Notes: generated by a model not told the origin, from the sequence alone. 64,000 nucleotides of DNA from Streptomyces sp. NBC_00663 (GCF_036226885.1 NZ_CP109027.1:9610001-9674000); one strand, 5' to 3'. Numbered from the stretch's first letter, positions 35,382 through 46,646 are shown. Numbers and translations are program-made.

Positions 35382-35767
35382 ATGGTCACAACCGTGACAG
35401 CCGTCGGGGGCCTCGTGGGGTTGATCGTGTCATTGGTGTTCCTGGCGCTACAGACCCGCGCTGTGTCACAGCAGGTGCTGCACAGCAACACCCTGGCTGG
35501 CACGCAGGTTCTCGACCCGACCATGGCTGGGCTGCGAGAGGCGAACCCGTGCCTGTGTCGAACCCTGACAGGGAACGTGTCATGACGTTCGCTGAGATGA
35601 TCGCTGACGTGCTGGGTGGCGGCCTTACGGCGCTTGAGCGGACGCCCGAGAGCGACAACGCCGAGTGGGCCTCGTGCTGCCGCTTCATATACGACCGGAG
35701 TCCGGCCGTGCTGAGTTTGGTAGAGGCTCACCCGGACTGGTGGTCTGACCTGTCAGCGCTTCGCTGA
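35382..35767 (+). pseudogene. Small membrane-anchored hypothetical protein, frameshifted
   Basis: The ATG at 35382 opens VTTVTAVGGLVGLIVSLVFL (one membrane helix) followed by QTRAVSQQVLHSNTLAG. Around 35545-35560 coding-like sequence moves to another frame (MTFAEMIADVLGGGLTAL, later VEAHPDWWSDL). The joined protein would be about 128 residues and resembles small actinobacterial proteins with one N-terminal helix and an acidic helical tail. I recognise no function. Confidence 0.5.
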
Positions 35768-36572
35768 GTGTGCAGGCCGCGGGGGACAGGACACGCTGGG
35801 CCTTGGCCCGGGTGGTCAATTCGGCCCGCGCCACGTCAAGGTCGCGGAAGAACATCTGGTCGTGGTGGTCGAGGGCCACCTCGCCCCCTCCGAAGGAGTC
35901 TGGGCCCAGCTGTCCGACGCGATCGCAGAACTCACCGGCAAGCGTGGGGCACCGGTGCGCGACGCACATCCCCACGAGCACAGCGCCGCACACCGAAGAC
36001 GTCCGTATGGAGTTGAGTCGTCCCCGGATGCATCCCGGGAGGGTCTAGCAGCAGCTGTAGATCCTGTGACGGCTGGTTCGTCTGCGCGTTGGGTCACCAC
36101 CATTCGTAACCGCGGATCGTGTCGAAGGGGCTGGTGTCGATCATCCAGCCGTTGCTGTCCATCCCGGCGCGAAAGCTGGTCGACGGGAGAGTTCGCGTGC
36201 CGGTCCGGGCGGGCGCTGTGCGCGATCCTGTTCGTCCTGCGCACCGGCATCCCGGGGCATGTGCATTCCCGTCCTTTGCCGGCCAGTAGCGGCTCCACCT
36301 CGTCGACCGTCAACTCCCAGATGCCAGCCGCTGTGAGAGCTGCCTGCGGCCCCTGTCCCGCCCGTCGGTCCTCTCCCGCCGTAGGCACTCGCGTGCGCAT
36401 CAGCCGCCCTCGTCCGCACACAGACGCTCCATCATGCGACGTACCAACCCTGGCAGTTGAGGGGACTACGACAGGAGCAGCCCCTCTTCCACGCCTTCAT
36501 GTGCTCCCCGCTCCTGCGAGGAGCCGCTCCGCTCTCCTCGCTGACCTGCCCAGGAATTGACCGGCCCGGGCC
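35768..36572. other. Degenerate region with IS5-like scrap
   Basis: No intact gene is supported. One + frame at about 35850-35990 reads EEHLVVVVEGHLAPSEGVWA and may be a fragment of an unknown protein. At about 36205-36255 the + strand encodes RALCAILFVLRTGIPG, the N-terminal part of an IS5-type transposase. On the - strand about 36100-36165 a coding-like tail ends MIDTSPFDTIRGYEWW then stop. These pieces point to a mosaic of decayed genes. Confidence 0.4.
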
Positions 36573-37775
36573 CTAACCGGCAGCGCTCACACGGGGCCGG
36601 ACCGCGGTGTCCTGGACGAGGACCAGGGTGGTCACGAGCGCGGCCAGGAGGGCCAGGGCGACGAGAGAGGGGACGAAGGTGACGGCGGGTCCTGCGACGA
36701 GGCAGACGGCTCCGCCGGCGAGGAGGAGCGGGGAACGGTGACTCGTGGTGCGCAAGAGCAGGGCGGCCGAGGCGAGGAGGAAGACACCGACGCCGCCGGG
36801 CAGGGCCCAGGCAACGACGCCGTGGAGGGGCTCGGTCAGGTCGTAGTGACCGGTGTCGGCGATCTGCGTGAGGGCCTTCTTCATGCCGAGGGCGGTGATG
36901 ACGGTTCCGGCCACGAGGGGAAGGTGGAGGAAGGTGTAGGCGTCGCGGGCCAGCCGGGTGCGGTCGTCGCCGGTCACGGTGGTCAGGCGATGCTCGACGG
37001 TCTCGGCGAGTTGACGGAAGTACAGGCGCCACAGTCCTGCGGAGATGAGCAGGCCCAGGGCGGCACCGGCCACGACCGGGGTGCTGAGCGCGAGGCCGGA
37101 GACGCCGACGCCGATGGCGACGATGGACTCGCCGAGGGCGATGATGACGATCAGGCCGTGGCGTTCGGCGAAGTGGCCGGGTGAGGCGACCCGCCAGCCG
37201 GATTTTCCGGTGAGGAAGATGCTCAGGTAGTCGATGACCACGGCGGCGAGCCAGATCAGGATCTGGGTGGTGCCGGTGAACGCCGCACCGATGAGGAGCA
37301 GGGCGAACGGCGGGGCCACCGAGAACAGGGCGGTGCGGCGCAAGACGCGGTGCAGGGCCTGGTCGGTGGGGTCGGATAGCCAGTACGTGACCAGGTGAAG
37401 GACGCGGACGGCGCCGTAGCACAGGACGAAGACCAGGGGGGCGGGCAGTCCGCCGGGCGCGTCGTCGTAGATCTCGGGCACGGTCAGCGACACGATCAGG
37501 ACGACGGCCATGACGGACACCAGGACGGTGAACATCGCGCCGGAGTCGGCCCGTACGACGTTTCCCAGCCAGGCGAAACAGCACCAGCACCACCACAGCA
37601 GCGCCAGCGCGACCATCCCGCCGAGTAGCCGCAACCCGCTCGGGTCGGCCGCCATCAGTGCGGTGACCTGAGTGATCGCATAGACGAACACCAAGTCGAA
37701 GAAGAGCTCGGCCGGTGTCACTCGGTGGCCGCCGTTGGTCGCGACCAGCCGCGACCCCTCGCCATTCGCTACCAC
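36573..37775 (-). CDS. Low temperature requirement protein A (LtrA) family membrane protein
   Basis: 400 residues from the GTG at 37775, which has AAGGGGGA upstream. The frame extends further 5' but the N-terminal family motif VTPAELFFDLVFVYAITQVT starts soon after this GTG. About ten to twelve helices. The conserved FAERHGLIVIIALGESIVAIG is the hallmark of LtrA. The molecular role of this family is poorly known; it was named from a Listeria cold-growth mutant. No clear partner is next to it. Confidence 0.85.
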   Translation of the reverse strand: MVANGEGSRLVATNGGHRVTPAELFFDLVFVYAITQVTALMAADPSGLRLLGGMVALALLWWCWCCFAWLGNVVRADSGAMFTVLVSVMAVVLIVSLTVPEIYDDAPGGLPAPLVFVLCYGAVRVLHLVTYWLSDPTDQALHRVLRRTALFSVAPPFALLLIGAAFTGTTQILIWLAAVVIDYLSIFLTGKSGWRVASPGHFAERHGLIVIIALGESIVAIGVGVSGLALSTPVVAGAALGLLISAGLWRLYFRQLAETVEHRLTTVTGDDRTRLARDAYTFLHLPLVAGTVITALGMKKALTQIADTGHYDLTEPLHGVVAWALPGGVGVFLLASAALLLRTTSHRSPLLLAGGAVCLVAGPAVTFVPSLVALALLAALVTTLVLVQDTAVRPRVSAAG

Positions 37776-37983
37776 AACTCCCCCTTTTAGGGCGCCCCAC
37801 CGCCCACCGGCGGAACGATAACCCACTGGATCTGGCCAGAGATGGTCGTTGGTGGGTACGGGAGTTCGCTTCCCGCGTACACAACGGAAGAGGGAAGTGA
37901 TCCTCCGTTTCGGCGGCCGGGCCCGGTCCGGCGTCGGCGAGGTGGACCCAAGGGGCTTGTTTACTGCCCTGCCGTACCACCCG

Positions 37984-40611
37984 TCACCTGAACGGCCTAC
38001 GCGTTCCGGCGCGCAGCGCGCCTTGTTGCCCCGTTCGGGTCGGCCTGGGTGAACCTGCTGTTCCCGGCCATCCCGACAGTGCTGAGCCACCGGACAGAAC
38101 CCGCTGACCCGGGCAGGGCTCCGCGGTTCTCGGGGTGGGGAGGCCGGTTTTCAGGGTGACGTGGTCGGGGTGAGCGTCTGTGCGCACCAGATGGTCTTGC
38201 CCTGGGTGGAGTGCCGGGTACCCCAGCCCTGGGTGAGTTGGGCGACGAGCAGCAGGCCCCGCCCGCCCTCGTCGAGGGCGCGTGCCCGGCGCAGATGCGG
38301 GGCGGTGTTGCTGGATGTCGGAGACCTCGCAGATCAGGGCGCTGTCGCGAATGAGGCGGAGCCGGATCGGGGGCTCGCCGTAGCGGATGGCGTTGGTGAC
38401 CAGTTCGCTGACGACGAGTTCGGTGACGAACGCCTCCTCCTCCAGGCCCCAGGCCTCGACCTGATCGACGGCGACCTTCCTGAGGTGCGGCACCTGTGCG
38501 AAGTCCGCTTCGACGTCCCAGTCGGCCACGTGCTGGGGGTCCAGCGCGCGTGTACGGGCGAGCAGCAGGGCGGCGTCGTCGGTGCGTACTTGGGGGAGGG
38601 TGGCGTCCATCACCGTGTCGCACAGGGTCTCCAGGGAGGCGGCCGTGGGATCCAGGACCCGCAGCAGTTCGGCGCTTCCCTCGTCGAGGTCGCGTTCGCG
38701 GCTTTCGACCAGCCCGTCGGTGTAGAGGGCGAGCAGGCTGCCCTCGGGCAGCTCGATCTCCGTCGCCTCGAACGGCAGCCCGCCGATGCCCAGGGGCGGT
38801 CCCGGATGCGCGGAGACCGTGGTCCTGGTGCCGTCCGGGGAGAAGAGCAGCGGAAGCGGATGCCCCGCGCTCGCCAGCGTAAGTGTGCGCGTGACCGGGT
38901 CGTAGACGGTGTAGAGGCAGGTAGCGCCCGTCTCTCCGGTCGTCTGGAAGCGGCCCGTCGACTGGAGGTCGCTGGCGAGATGGAGGACGAGGTCGTCCAG
39001 GTGGGTCAAGAGCTCGTCCGGCGGCAGATCGACGTCGGCGAGGGTGCGGACCGCGGTGCGCAGCCGGCCCATGCTGGCCGAGGCGTGCAGGCCGTGTCCG
39101 ACGACGTCGCCGACGACCAGCGCGACCCTGGCGCCGGACAGCGGAATGACGTCGAACCAGTCGCCGCCGACCTCCGCCCCGGTGCCCGCCGGCAGGTAGC
39201 GCGATGCCACCTGGACCGCTTCCTGGTTCGGCAGTCCCTGCGGCAGCAGACTGCGTTGCAGGGTCAGCGCGGTCGTGCGCTCGCGCGAGTACCGGCGGGC
39301 GTTGTCGATGGCGACGGCCGCCTTGGCGGTCAGCTCTTCGGCGAGGATCAGGTCGTCGGCGGTGAAGGCCTCCGGTCGGTCCAGGCGGGAGAAGGCGACG
39401 ACGCCGAGCAACGCGCCGCGCGCCCGCAGCGGCACGGTGATCCGGCCTGTCAGCCCGCCCGCGGCGAGGGACTCGTCGATCACCGGGTTGCCTGCCGGCC
39501 AGTGGGCGGGGTCGGCGGCGAGCCCGGGCCCGAAGGCCCACTCGCCGCCCTGGCCGGGGTCAACGGCGAGCTCGACCGTGGACCTGCCGGTCGCCATGCA
39601 GCGGGCGGCGACGGAACCGGGGCTGTGCGTGACCGGTTTCGTGGGCCCGGCAGCCTGGTCGGCGCCGTTCTGCGCGCTGTGCTGGGCGGCACGGATGAGT
39701 CTGATCGCCTCGTCCGGGTTGCCTGCGGATTCGGAAGGTGGTTCCTCTCCGCGCAGCACCTCGTCGAACAGATCCACGCTGACCAGGTCGACGAATCGCG
39801 GTACCGGAGGCATGGCGAGTTCTTGGGCGGTGCCGATCACGTCGAGTGTCCGGCCGATGCCGCCGCTGGCGTTGTTGAGGATGAGCAGGCGTTGCCGAGC
39901 CCAGTACTCGGCGCTCATGTCGAATCCCCAGTTGGCGACCGCGCGGACCGTGCCTTCGGCATCCCGGACAGGCCAGATGCTCGTGGCCCAGGCATTGGCG
40001 TAGTCGCTGCCGCGAGGACGGAAGACAGTGATGAGACGCGCGGGCTCACCCGTCATCGCCACTTCCGCGAGCTTGTCGGTGTAGGGCTTGTCGTCCCTCT
40101 CGGGAAACAGCGTGCGGTCGAACTCGGGAAGCACCTCGCGGTAGTGCTTGCCGAGCACCTGCTCCTCGGAGTGCGCGATCACCCGGCCCGAGGAGGCGTT
40201 GATCCACAGAAACCGCAGCTCAGGGTCGTAAACACCCAGTGCGAAGGGACACTGCTCGAAGGCTCGGTCGGCAATCACCGGGCGACTTTCCCAGCGCTGG
40301 ACTGTCACCACGTGCCCCAGCGCCCGCCCACCGGTGCCGGACAGTGGCTGAGCCGTCACCACGGCGTCCACCGTGGAGCCGTTGCGATGGCGCAGGGGGA
40401 CGGGCCCCGTATGGCCTCGGGCGCTTTCGTGGCCCTCGGGGAACCCGGAGGGTGCGGGACCGAGCAGCAGATCGGTCACCGGGCGCCCGACCATGTCCCT
40501 CGCCGTCCAGCCCAGCAGGAGCCGTCCGCCCTCGCTCCAGCCGCTCACCGTGCCGTTCGGGTCGACCACGACAGCGGCGGTGGGGGCATCGTGCTCGTCG
40601 GCCATGTCCAC
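37984..40611 (-). CDS. PAS/GAF-SpoIIE (PP2C) phosphatase with frameshifted C-terminal ATPase-like domain
   Basis: About 875 residues as read. Two PAS domains (about 1-120 and 120-245), a GAF domain (about 260-445), a SpoIIE/PP2C phosphatase (about 460-680: GAEVGGDWFDVIPL, VVGDVVGHGLHASASMGRLR) and the start of an anti-sigma-factor-like HATPase (LVVSELVTNAIRYGEPPIRL). Just after LICEVSD (about 38312) one extra base shifts the frame. The lost frame reads SSNTAPHLRRARALDEGGRG, LLLVAQLTQGWGTRHSTQGK and TIWCAQTLTP, and would stop at 38151. The GTG at 40611 is preferred because GGAGG lies 9 nt before it. The phosphatase would act on an anti-anti-sigma factor; the kinase-like half is probably dead. 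Confidence 0.85.
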   Translation of the reverse strand: MDMADEHDAPTAAVVVDPNGTVSGWSEGGRLLLGWTARDMVGRPVTDLLLGPAPSGFPEGHESARGHTGPVPLRHRNGSTVDAVVTAQPLSGTGGRALGHVVTVQRWESRPVIADRAFEQCPFALGVYDPELRFLWINASSGRVIAHSEEQVLGKHYREVLPEFDRTLFPERDDKPYTDKLAEVAMTGEPARLITVFRPRGSDYANAWATSIWPVRDAEGTVRAVANWGFDMSAEYWARQRLLILNNASGGIGRTLDVIGTAQELAMPPVPRFVDLVSVDLFDEVLRGEEPPSESAGNPDEAIRLIRAAQHSAQNGADQAAGPTKPVTHSPGSVAARCMATGRSTVELAVDPGQGGEWAFGPGLAADPAHWPAGNPVIDESLAAGGLTGRITVPLRARGALLGVVAFSRLDRPEAFTADDLILAEELTAKAAVAIDNARRYSRERTTALTLQRSLLPQGLPNQEAVQVASRYLPAGTGAEVGGDWFDVIPLSGARVALVVGDVVGHGLHASASMGRLRTAVRTLADVDLPPDELLTHLDDLVLHLASDLQSTGRFQTTGETGATCLYTVYDPVTRTLTLASAGHPLPLLFSPDGTRTTVSAHPGPPLGIGGLPFEATEIELPEGSLLALYTDGLVESRERDLDEGSAELLRVLDPTAASLETLCDTVMDATLPQVRTDDAALLLARTRALDPQHVADWDVEADFAQVPHLRKVAVDQVEAWGLEEEAFVTELVVSELVTNAIRYGEPPIRLRLIRDSALICEVSDIQQHRPASAPGTRPRRGRAGPAARRPTHPGLGYPALHPGQDHLVRTDAHPDHVTLKTGLPTPRTAEPCPGQRVLSGGSALSGWPGTAGSPRPTRTGQQGALRAGTRRPFR
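40349..40384 (-). repeat. 36-bp inverted repeat, copy within SpoIIE gene
   Basis: The - strand here is identical over 36 bp to the + strand at 41527-41562. It encodes NGSTVDAVVTA in the first PAS domain. Confidence 0.85.
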
Positions 40612-40866
40612 GCGCGACACCTCCGTCCGGAGGGCTGTGCCTGCCGGGGCACACTTCCAGCGGTTGCTTCCAGGCTAGATCCGCTGAGGCCGCGCGGCGC
40701 CCTGGCTGGTCCGTTCCGGATCATCGAGGCGGGAGCGGAGAGGCATGCGGGCGCCGCGTCGTGTGACAGGCGCAGGGCGCCCGGACCGGCACCATGGCCA
40801 AGGGCCGTGGGGGAGTACCCGCGCACGGAGCCCGCCGCCGTATCGGCGACACCGTGGTGCTGCCGG

Positions 40867-41039
40867 TTACTGCGCGGTGAAGGTCCACAGCAGGTTGGTG
40901 CTGCTGCCGTACGTCCACTGCTTGGTGAGGGAGCCCGAGCTGACGTTGCCGCCGCCGTCGAGGAGCAGGCCGGTGGTGCGGTTGGCGATCGAGTAGCGGT
41001 GGGTGATGGTCCACTGCTGGTTGGTGCCGCCGTTCCAAG
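40867..41039 (-). pseudogene. C-terminal fragment of a ricin-type lectin domain protein
   Basis: On the - strand: [46 protein letters not shown] then stop. The QxW motifs mark the last part of a beta-trefoil lectin as found on many Streptomyces secreted hydrolases. Everything upstream is missing; the fragment abuts the GntR relic at 41049. Confidence 0.65.
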
Positions 41040-41075
41040 GGACGCGCGGTGTCGCTGACGGACAAGGCGATCGAA

Positions 41076-41103
41076 CAGATCCGTGAACTCAGATCCGTGA
41101 ACT
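41076..41103 (+). repeat. 14-bp perfect tandem duplication
   Basis: CAGATCCGTGAACT occurs twice head to tail inside the GntR coding sequence. Removing one copy restores the frame. Confidence 0.9.
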
Positions 41104-41526
41104 GATCCGTACGGGAGCACTGCCGCCGGGCTCGAAGCTCCCGCCGGAGCCGGACCTGGCCGCCCAACTGGGCCTGCCCCGCAACCTCGCCCGCGAAGCG
41201 GTCAAAGCACTGGCCGTGGCACGCGTACTGGAGGTCAGACGCGGCGACGGCACCTATGTCACCAGCCTCCAGCCGAGTGTGCTTCTGGAAAGGCTCGGCG
41301 GCGCGGTCGAGGTCTTGCAGGGCGACGCCGTCGCCCTGCAAGACCTCATGGAGGTACGGCGACTCCTCGAACCGATGGCCACGGCCCTTGCCGCCACCCG
41401 GATCTCCGACGACCAACTGGCCGAGGTGAAGCGGCATCTGGACGCCATGCGTGAGGCGCGCGACGACGTCGAACAGCTCAACGCCCACGACGCCGCCTTC
41501 CACCGAGCCGTCGTCTTGGCCACCGG

Positions 41527-41562
41527 CAACGGCTCCACGGTGGACGCCGTGGTGACGGCTCA
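41527..41562 (+). repeat. 36-bp inverted repeat, copy at the end of the GntR relic
   Basis: Identical, in opposite orientation, to 40349-40384 inside the SpoIIE gene. The match starts at the point where GntR homology ends. Confidence 0.85.
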
Positions 41563-41797
41563 TCCGCTGTCCACCCGCGACGCCACCCTCAGCCAGGCGG
41601 CCGCGCTGCTGCACGTGAGCAACACCGAGCAGTGGCTGAGGGACACCTGCGAGCCGGAGACCTCCTGCCTCCGGGACGACCGCGGGGGAGTGAGGGCGCT
41701 CCTCCCCGCGCCACGCCCTGACACGTCCGCGGTGTCGACGGGGCCTGGAAGCCGCGGGCGAGCCGAGGGGTGCGGCGGACGACGTTGATGTCCTCCC

Positions 41798-41838
41798 GGA
41801 ACTGGGGCCCGGAAGAGGCTCGGGCGGGCCCCAGTTCC
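41798..41838 (-). terminator. Strong hairpin terminator of the SGNH hydrolase gene
   Basis: 14-bp perfect arms GGAACTGGGGCCCG and CGGGCCCCAGTTCC with a 13-nt loop, 12 bp past the stop on the - strand. Confidence 0.75.
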
Positions 41839-41849
41839 CGAAGGGAAGG

Positions 41850-42956
41850 TCATCCGGCGGTCAGAGTGGTCCACTTCTGGTTGGCGCCTCCGTGGCAGTC
41901 CCACAGCTGCAATTGCGCGCCGTCGGCTGTGGACGAGGCCGGGACATCGAGGCAGCGTCCGGAGGCGGGGTTGCGGTAGCCGCCGTTGTACGGCTGCCAG
42001 ACCTGGTTGGCGCCTCCGTGACAGCTCCAGAGCTGCGCCTTGGTGCCGTTGGCGACGGCCCCGCCGGCGGCGTCAAGGCACTTGCCCATGGAGCGCAGGG
42101 TCCCGTCGGTGTAGGCGGACCAGTACTGGTTGGCGCTGTCGCCGCAGCTCCATGTCTGGACGGCGGTCCCGTCGGCGGTGCCGGCGCCGTTGACGTCCAT
42201 GCACTTACCGGCGATGCCGGACTGCACGTGTGCGGGGGCGGGCGCCGGGTTCCTCAACCACCCTGCGCTGTCCGCGGCCTGGATGCCGCGGTGGAAGGCG
42301 TCGGCCATTTTCTGGTAGCCGGCGTCGTTGGGATGCAGGGAGTCGGCCAGGTCGGCCGTGGTCAGACCGCTCATGTCGACGAATGCGACATGTCTGCCGG
42401 TGGCCTGTGCGTCGCCGACGATCCGGCGGACGGCCTGGTTGTACGTGCCCCGCCACCGCTCCTCCGAACTGCTGGTGGACACGACCAGGGAGGCGACGAG
42501 GACGGTTGCGTCGGGGACGTCGGCGGTGACCTGGTTGACCAGCGACCTCAGCCGGGTGATGGCACCGTCGACCTCGGATGCTCCCTGGAGGTCGTTGGTA
42601 CCGATGTGCAGCGTCACCACATTGGGCCGGTAGCGGGTCAGCGATGCGTCGGCGAGGGCGGCGATCTGGTCGATGCGGTATCCGGAGTGGCCCTCGTTGT
42701 CGGGGTCGGACATCGAACCGCCCCGCACCGTGCCGACGAAATCCAGCGGATGGCCGTCCGCTGCAAGCTGGTTGAACAGCGGTCCTCGGTAGCCGTTACC
42801 CGTGCTGCTCCCCACACCCCAGGTGATCGAATCGCCCAACGGCATGACGCGTAAAGGGGTGTTGGGGGCGGCGGAGGCCGCGGTTGCACCTGTCGCCGTC
42901 ACCCCGAGCGTGGCGGCGACAAGGGTGAGCAGGGACAGGAACCAGGGCTTTCTCAT
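41850..42956 (-). CDS. Secreted SGNH/GDSL hydrolase with C-terminal ricin-type lectin domain
   Basis: 368 residues. Signal peptide about 1-29 (ending ATAASAA). SGNH blocks: PLGDSITWG (Ser43), HIGTNDLQG (Asn121) and DSLHPND (Asp205, His208). A beta-trefoil lectin about 235-366 has three QxW-type repeats (TAVQTWSCGDSANQYW, KAQLWSCHGGANQVW, QLQLWDCHGGANQKW). Likely an extracellular carbohydrate esterase, such as an acetylxylan esterase, anchored to polysaccharide through the lectin. The adjacent GH62 arabinofuranosidase, 37 bp upstream on the same strand, fits arabinoxylan breakdown. Confidence 0.93.
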   Translation of the reverse strand: MRKPWFLSLLTLVAATLGVTATGATAASAAPNTPLRVMPLGDSITWGVGSSTGNGYRGPLFNQLAADGHPLDFVGTVRGGSMSDPDNEGHSGYRIDQIAALADASLTRYRPNVVTLHIGTNDLQGASEVDGAITRLRSLVNQVTADVPDATVLVASLVVSTSSSEERWRGTYNQAVRRIVGDAQATGRHVAFVDMSGLTTADLADSLHPNDAGYQKMADAFHRGIQAADSAGWLRNPAPAPAHVQSGIAGKCMDVNGAGTADGTAVQTWSCGDSANQYWSAYTDGTLRSMGKCLDAAGGAVANGTKAQLWSCHGGANQVWQPYNGGYRNPASGRCLDVPASSTADGAQLQLWDCHGGANQKWTTLTAG

Positions 42957-42993
42957 GCGGGTGTCCTCTTCTGCGAGTGGTTGCTGCTTCGGG

Positions 42994-44949
<1,956 letters not shown>

Positions 44950-45408
44950 CGCCTGTGCGGTGCCAGAGGCTGGAGCGGAGCAGCATGGCGTGATCCCCGT
45001 GGCGGACGAGGACAATGCCGGCGCAGGCTCCGGCCGTTCGGGCCTTGTTGACGTACTGCGCGGAGGCTCGGGGGCTGGTCACCCGGTCGCGCTCGCCATG
45101 TACGACGACGGCTCGCTTTCCGCTCAACTGCCCGGCGGGTTCGCCGGGCGGCAGCCATGGCGCGAGGGCGAGGAGACGTGCACCTGGGGGTGAGAGGCTG
45201 CCCGCAGGGCTGCTCTGCCTCCCATGGAATGGCCGATGGGGACGGTCGGCACCGGTCCGGTGATCTGCTGCGGCTCGTTGAGCGCGCGGTAGGTGTCGTA
45301 GCGGGGATCGTTCCGGTCCCAGCCGCGGTGACGGTAGCGCACGTGTGCCAGAACAAGGTTGCGCGCGGGCTCGGGTGCGTCGAGCCGTCGTGGGCAGTCC
45401 TTGCCCAC
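44950..45408 (-). pseudogene. Alpha/beta hydrolase relic, N-truncated and frameshifted
   Basis: On the - strand: LVLAHVRYRHRGWDRND, then the nucleophile elbow IGHSMGGRAALRAASHP. About 45170 the frame changes to LLALAPWLPPGEPAGQLSG and VVVHGERDRVTSP (acid Asp), ending with HGDHAML (His). The catalytic triad is split between two frames, and the N-terminal beta sheet is missing. Confidence 0.7.
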
Positions 45409-45473
45409 GGTGGCAGCGCATCACGGGTGCCTGGTTGCGGCCCGGAGTGACTGCCGCCGCAACGAGGACGAAG

Positions 45474-45641
45474 GTGCGTGAACATGTCCTATCCGTCGTC
45501 TCGTGCGGGACATGGGAGGTCGACAACAGCGTCTGGATCGTCGGCGACGACCATGAAGCGGTCGTCATCGACGCAGCCCACGACGCCGACGCCACCGCCG
45601 AGGCGCCGCACCTCGGGGCATGGATCGCACGAGGGCGCTGA
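45474..45641 (+). pseudogene. MBL-fold metallo-hydrolase, N-terminal fragment
   Basis: A 55-residue frame reads VVSCGTWEVDNSVWIVGDDH and EAVVIDAAHDADATAEA. This is the N-terminal strand region of glyoxalase II-like MBL proteins. The zinc motif HxHxDH that should follow is absent; the frame ends after 15 unrelated residues. Confidence 0.65.
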
Positions 45642-45659
45642 GGGGCCGCAGTGCTCGCC

Positions 45660-46330
45660 CCCGGTTCCCTGCCGGTGGTCACTTCACCGGCAGGGACGTC
45701 AGGTCCCCGCCGGCAGAGCCTGGCCATGCAACTGGCGGCCACCGGACTCTCCATCGCGGGCTACGCCACGGTCAGCACCGTGATGGCCCGGAGAACGTAC
45801 TGACCAGCTGGAAGGCTGGACCGTTCACTGGGGCAGGCAGCGTGGTCGGGACCCCGGCCTCTACTGGCTCCGGATCTTCGGCCGGCCCGGTGATCGCATC
45901 CGGGCATGGCGACTCGGCGGTCATCACGTTTCCCTGAACAACCTCGTCGTCGCCGGCCGGCTCGTGTCCACAACCCCCGGCTTCATCGGCGCCGACCCCG
46001 CCACCACCGAGCCGCTCGGAGGCATTCCGCGGCCACTCCAGGGTCCCGAGGACACCGCGCGCCGACTGGCCCGCAGCCTCGACGCGGACCAGTTCCGGCG
46101 AGGATTGCTCCACTCCTGCGCCGTGTCCGACATCGTCTCCGGCAACCTGCCGCACGTCCGCCACGGCGACACGATGACGCACATGCAGGACCTGTGGCGG
46201 GGACGGTTCGAAGATCCCGACTTGGACCGGCTCGTCAACGACATCGACCGCCAGGCGGAAGCGACCAGCGGATACACCGACATCGACCACGCGCGCGTGG
46301 GCATCACGATCCCCCTCCGAAGGCATCAGT
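45660..46330 (+). pseudogene. DUF3500-family protein, frameshifted
   Basis: The first frame holds QSLAMQLAATGLSIAGYATV then STVM. At about 45785 the homology moves to the frame reading DQLEGWTVHWGRQRGRDPGL, YWLRIFGRPGDRIRAWRLGG and HHVSLNNLVVAGRLVSTTPG, continuing through GADPATTEPLGGIPRPL to SGYTDIDHARVGI. The last quarter is replaced by unrelated sequence. The intact family is about 300-350 residues of unknown function. Confidence 0.65.
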
Positions 46331-46504
46331 GGCCGCCACCTCGACGAAGGGCAGCGGCACCCACCACGCGTCCGACACGATTTTCGACCTGGTCCATCTC
46401 GGCTGGGCGAGCAGCTGTCGGAGGGGCTCGCCAAGAGGCCGGGAGCCGCGGTCGCTACCCCTACGTCTTCCACCGGCTCCGCTGAGACCCCGCGGTGCGG
46501 TCCG

Positions 46505-46530
46505 CCGAGTGGTACCGCAGTACCACTCGG
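46505..46530. promoter_or_regulatory. Perfect palindrome upstream of the ABC/two-component operon
   Basis: CCGAGTGGTAC-CGCA-GTACCACTCGG, 11-bp arms with a 4-nt spacer, ending 116 bp before the ABC ATPase start. It is probably an operator for the downstream operon; a terminator for the relic upstream is the alternative. Confidence 0.55.
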
Positions 46531-46646
46531 GCACCGAAGATTCCCCTCCGGTCCCAGGGTTTTGGCCTGGTGCGCTTCTAGCTTCGAAGAAGGACGCCGC
46601 GGGCATCCGCGCCGAGTCCACGTCCGAGGCAGGAAGGCCCACTCCC

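Larger units (their letters stand above)
41049..41562 (+). pseudogene. GntR/FadR-family regulator, broken at both ends
   Basis: Starts GTG TCG CTG ACG (VSLTDKAIEQIREL), then a 14-bp tandem duplication (41076-41103) shifts the frame and creates an early stop. The other frame continues LIRTGALPPGSKLPPEPDLA, the winged HTH GLPRNLAREAVKAL and RGDGTYVTSL, and an FCD-type C-terminal domain (QDLMEVRRLLEPMATALAA). The protein is cut at HRAVVLATG, where the sequence becomes a 36-bp copy of the SpoIIE gene. About the last 80 residues of the ligand-binding domain are lost. Confidence 0.75.

Noticed and set aside
38161-41058. A 965-codon open frame on the + strand opposite the SpoIIE gene
   Set aside because: It is antisense to a gene with clear PAS/GAF/PP2C motifs, has no recognisable motif, and long antisense frames are expected at this GC content.
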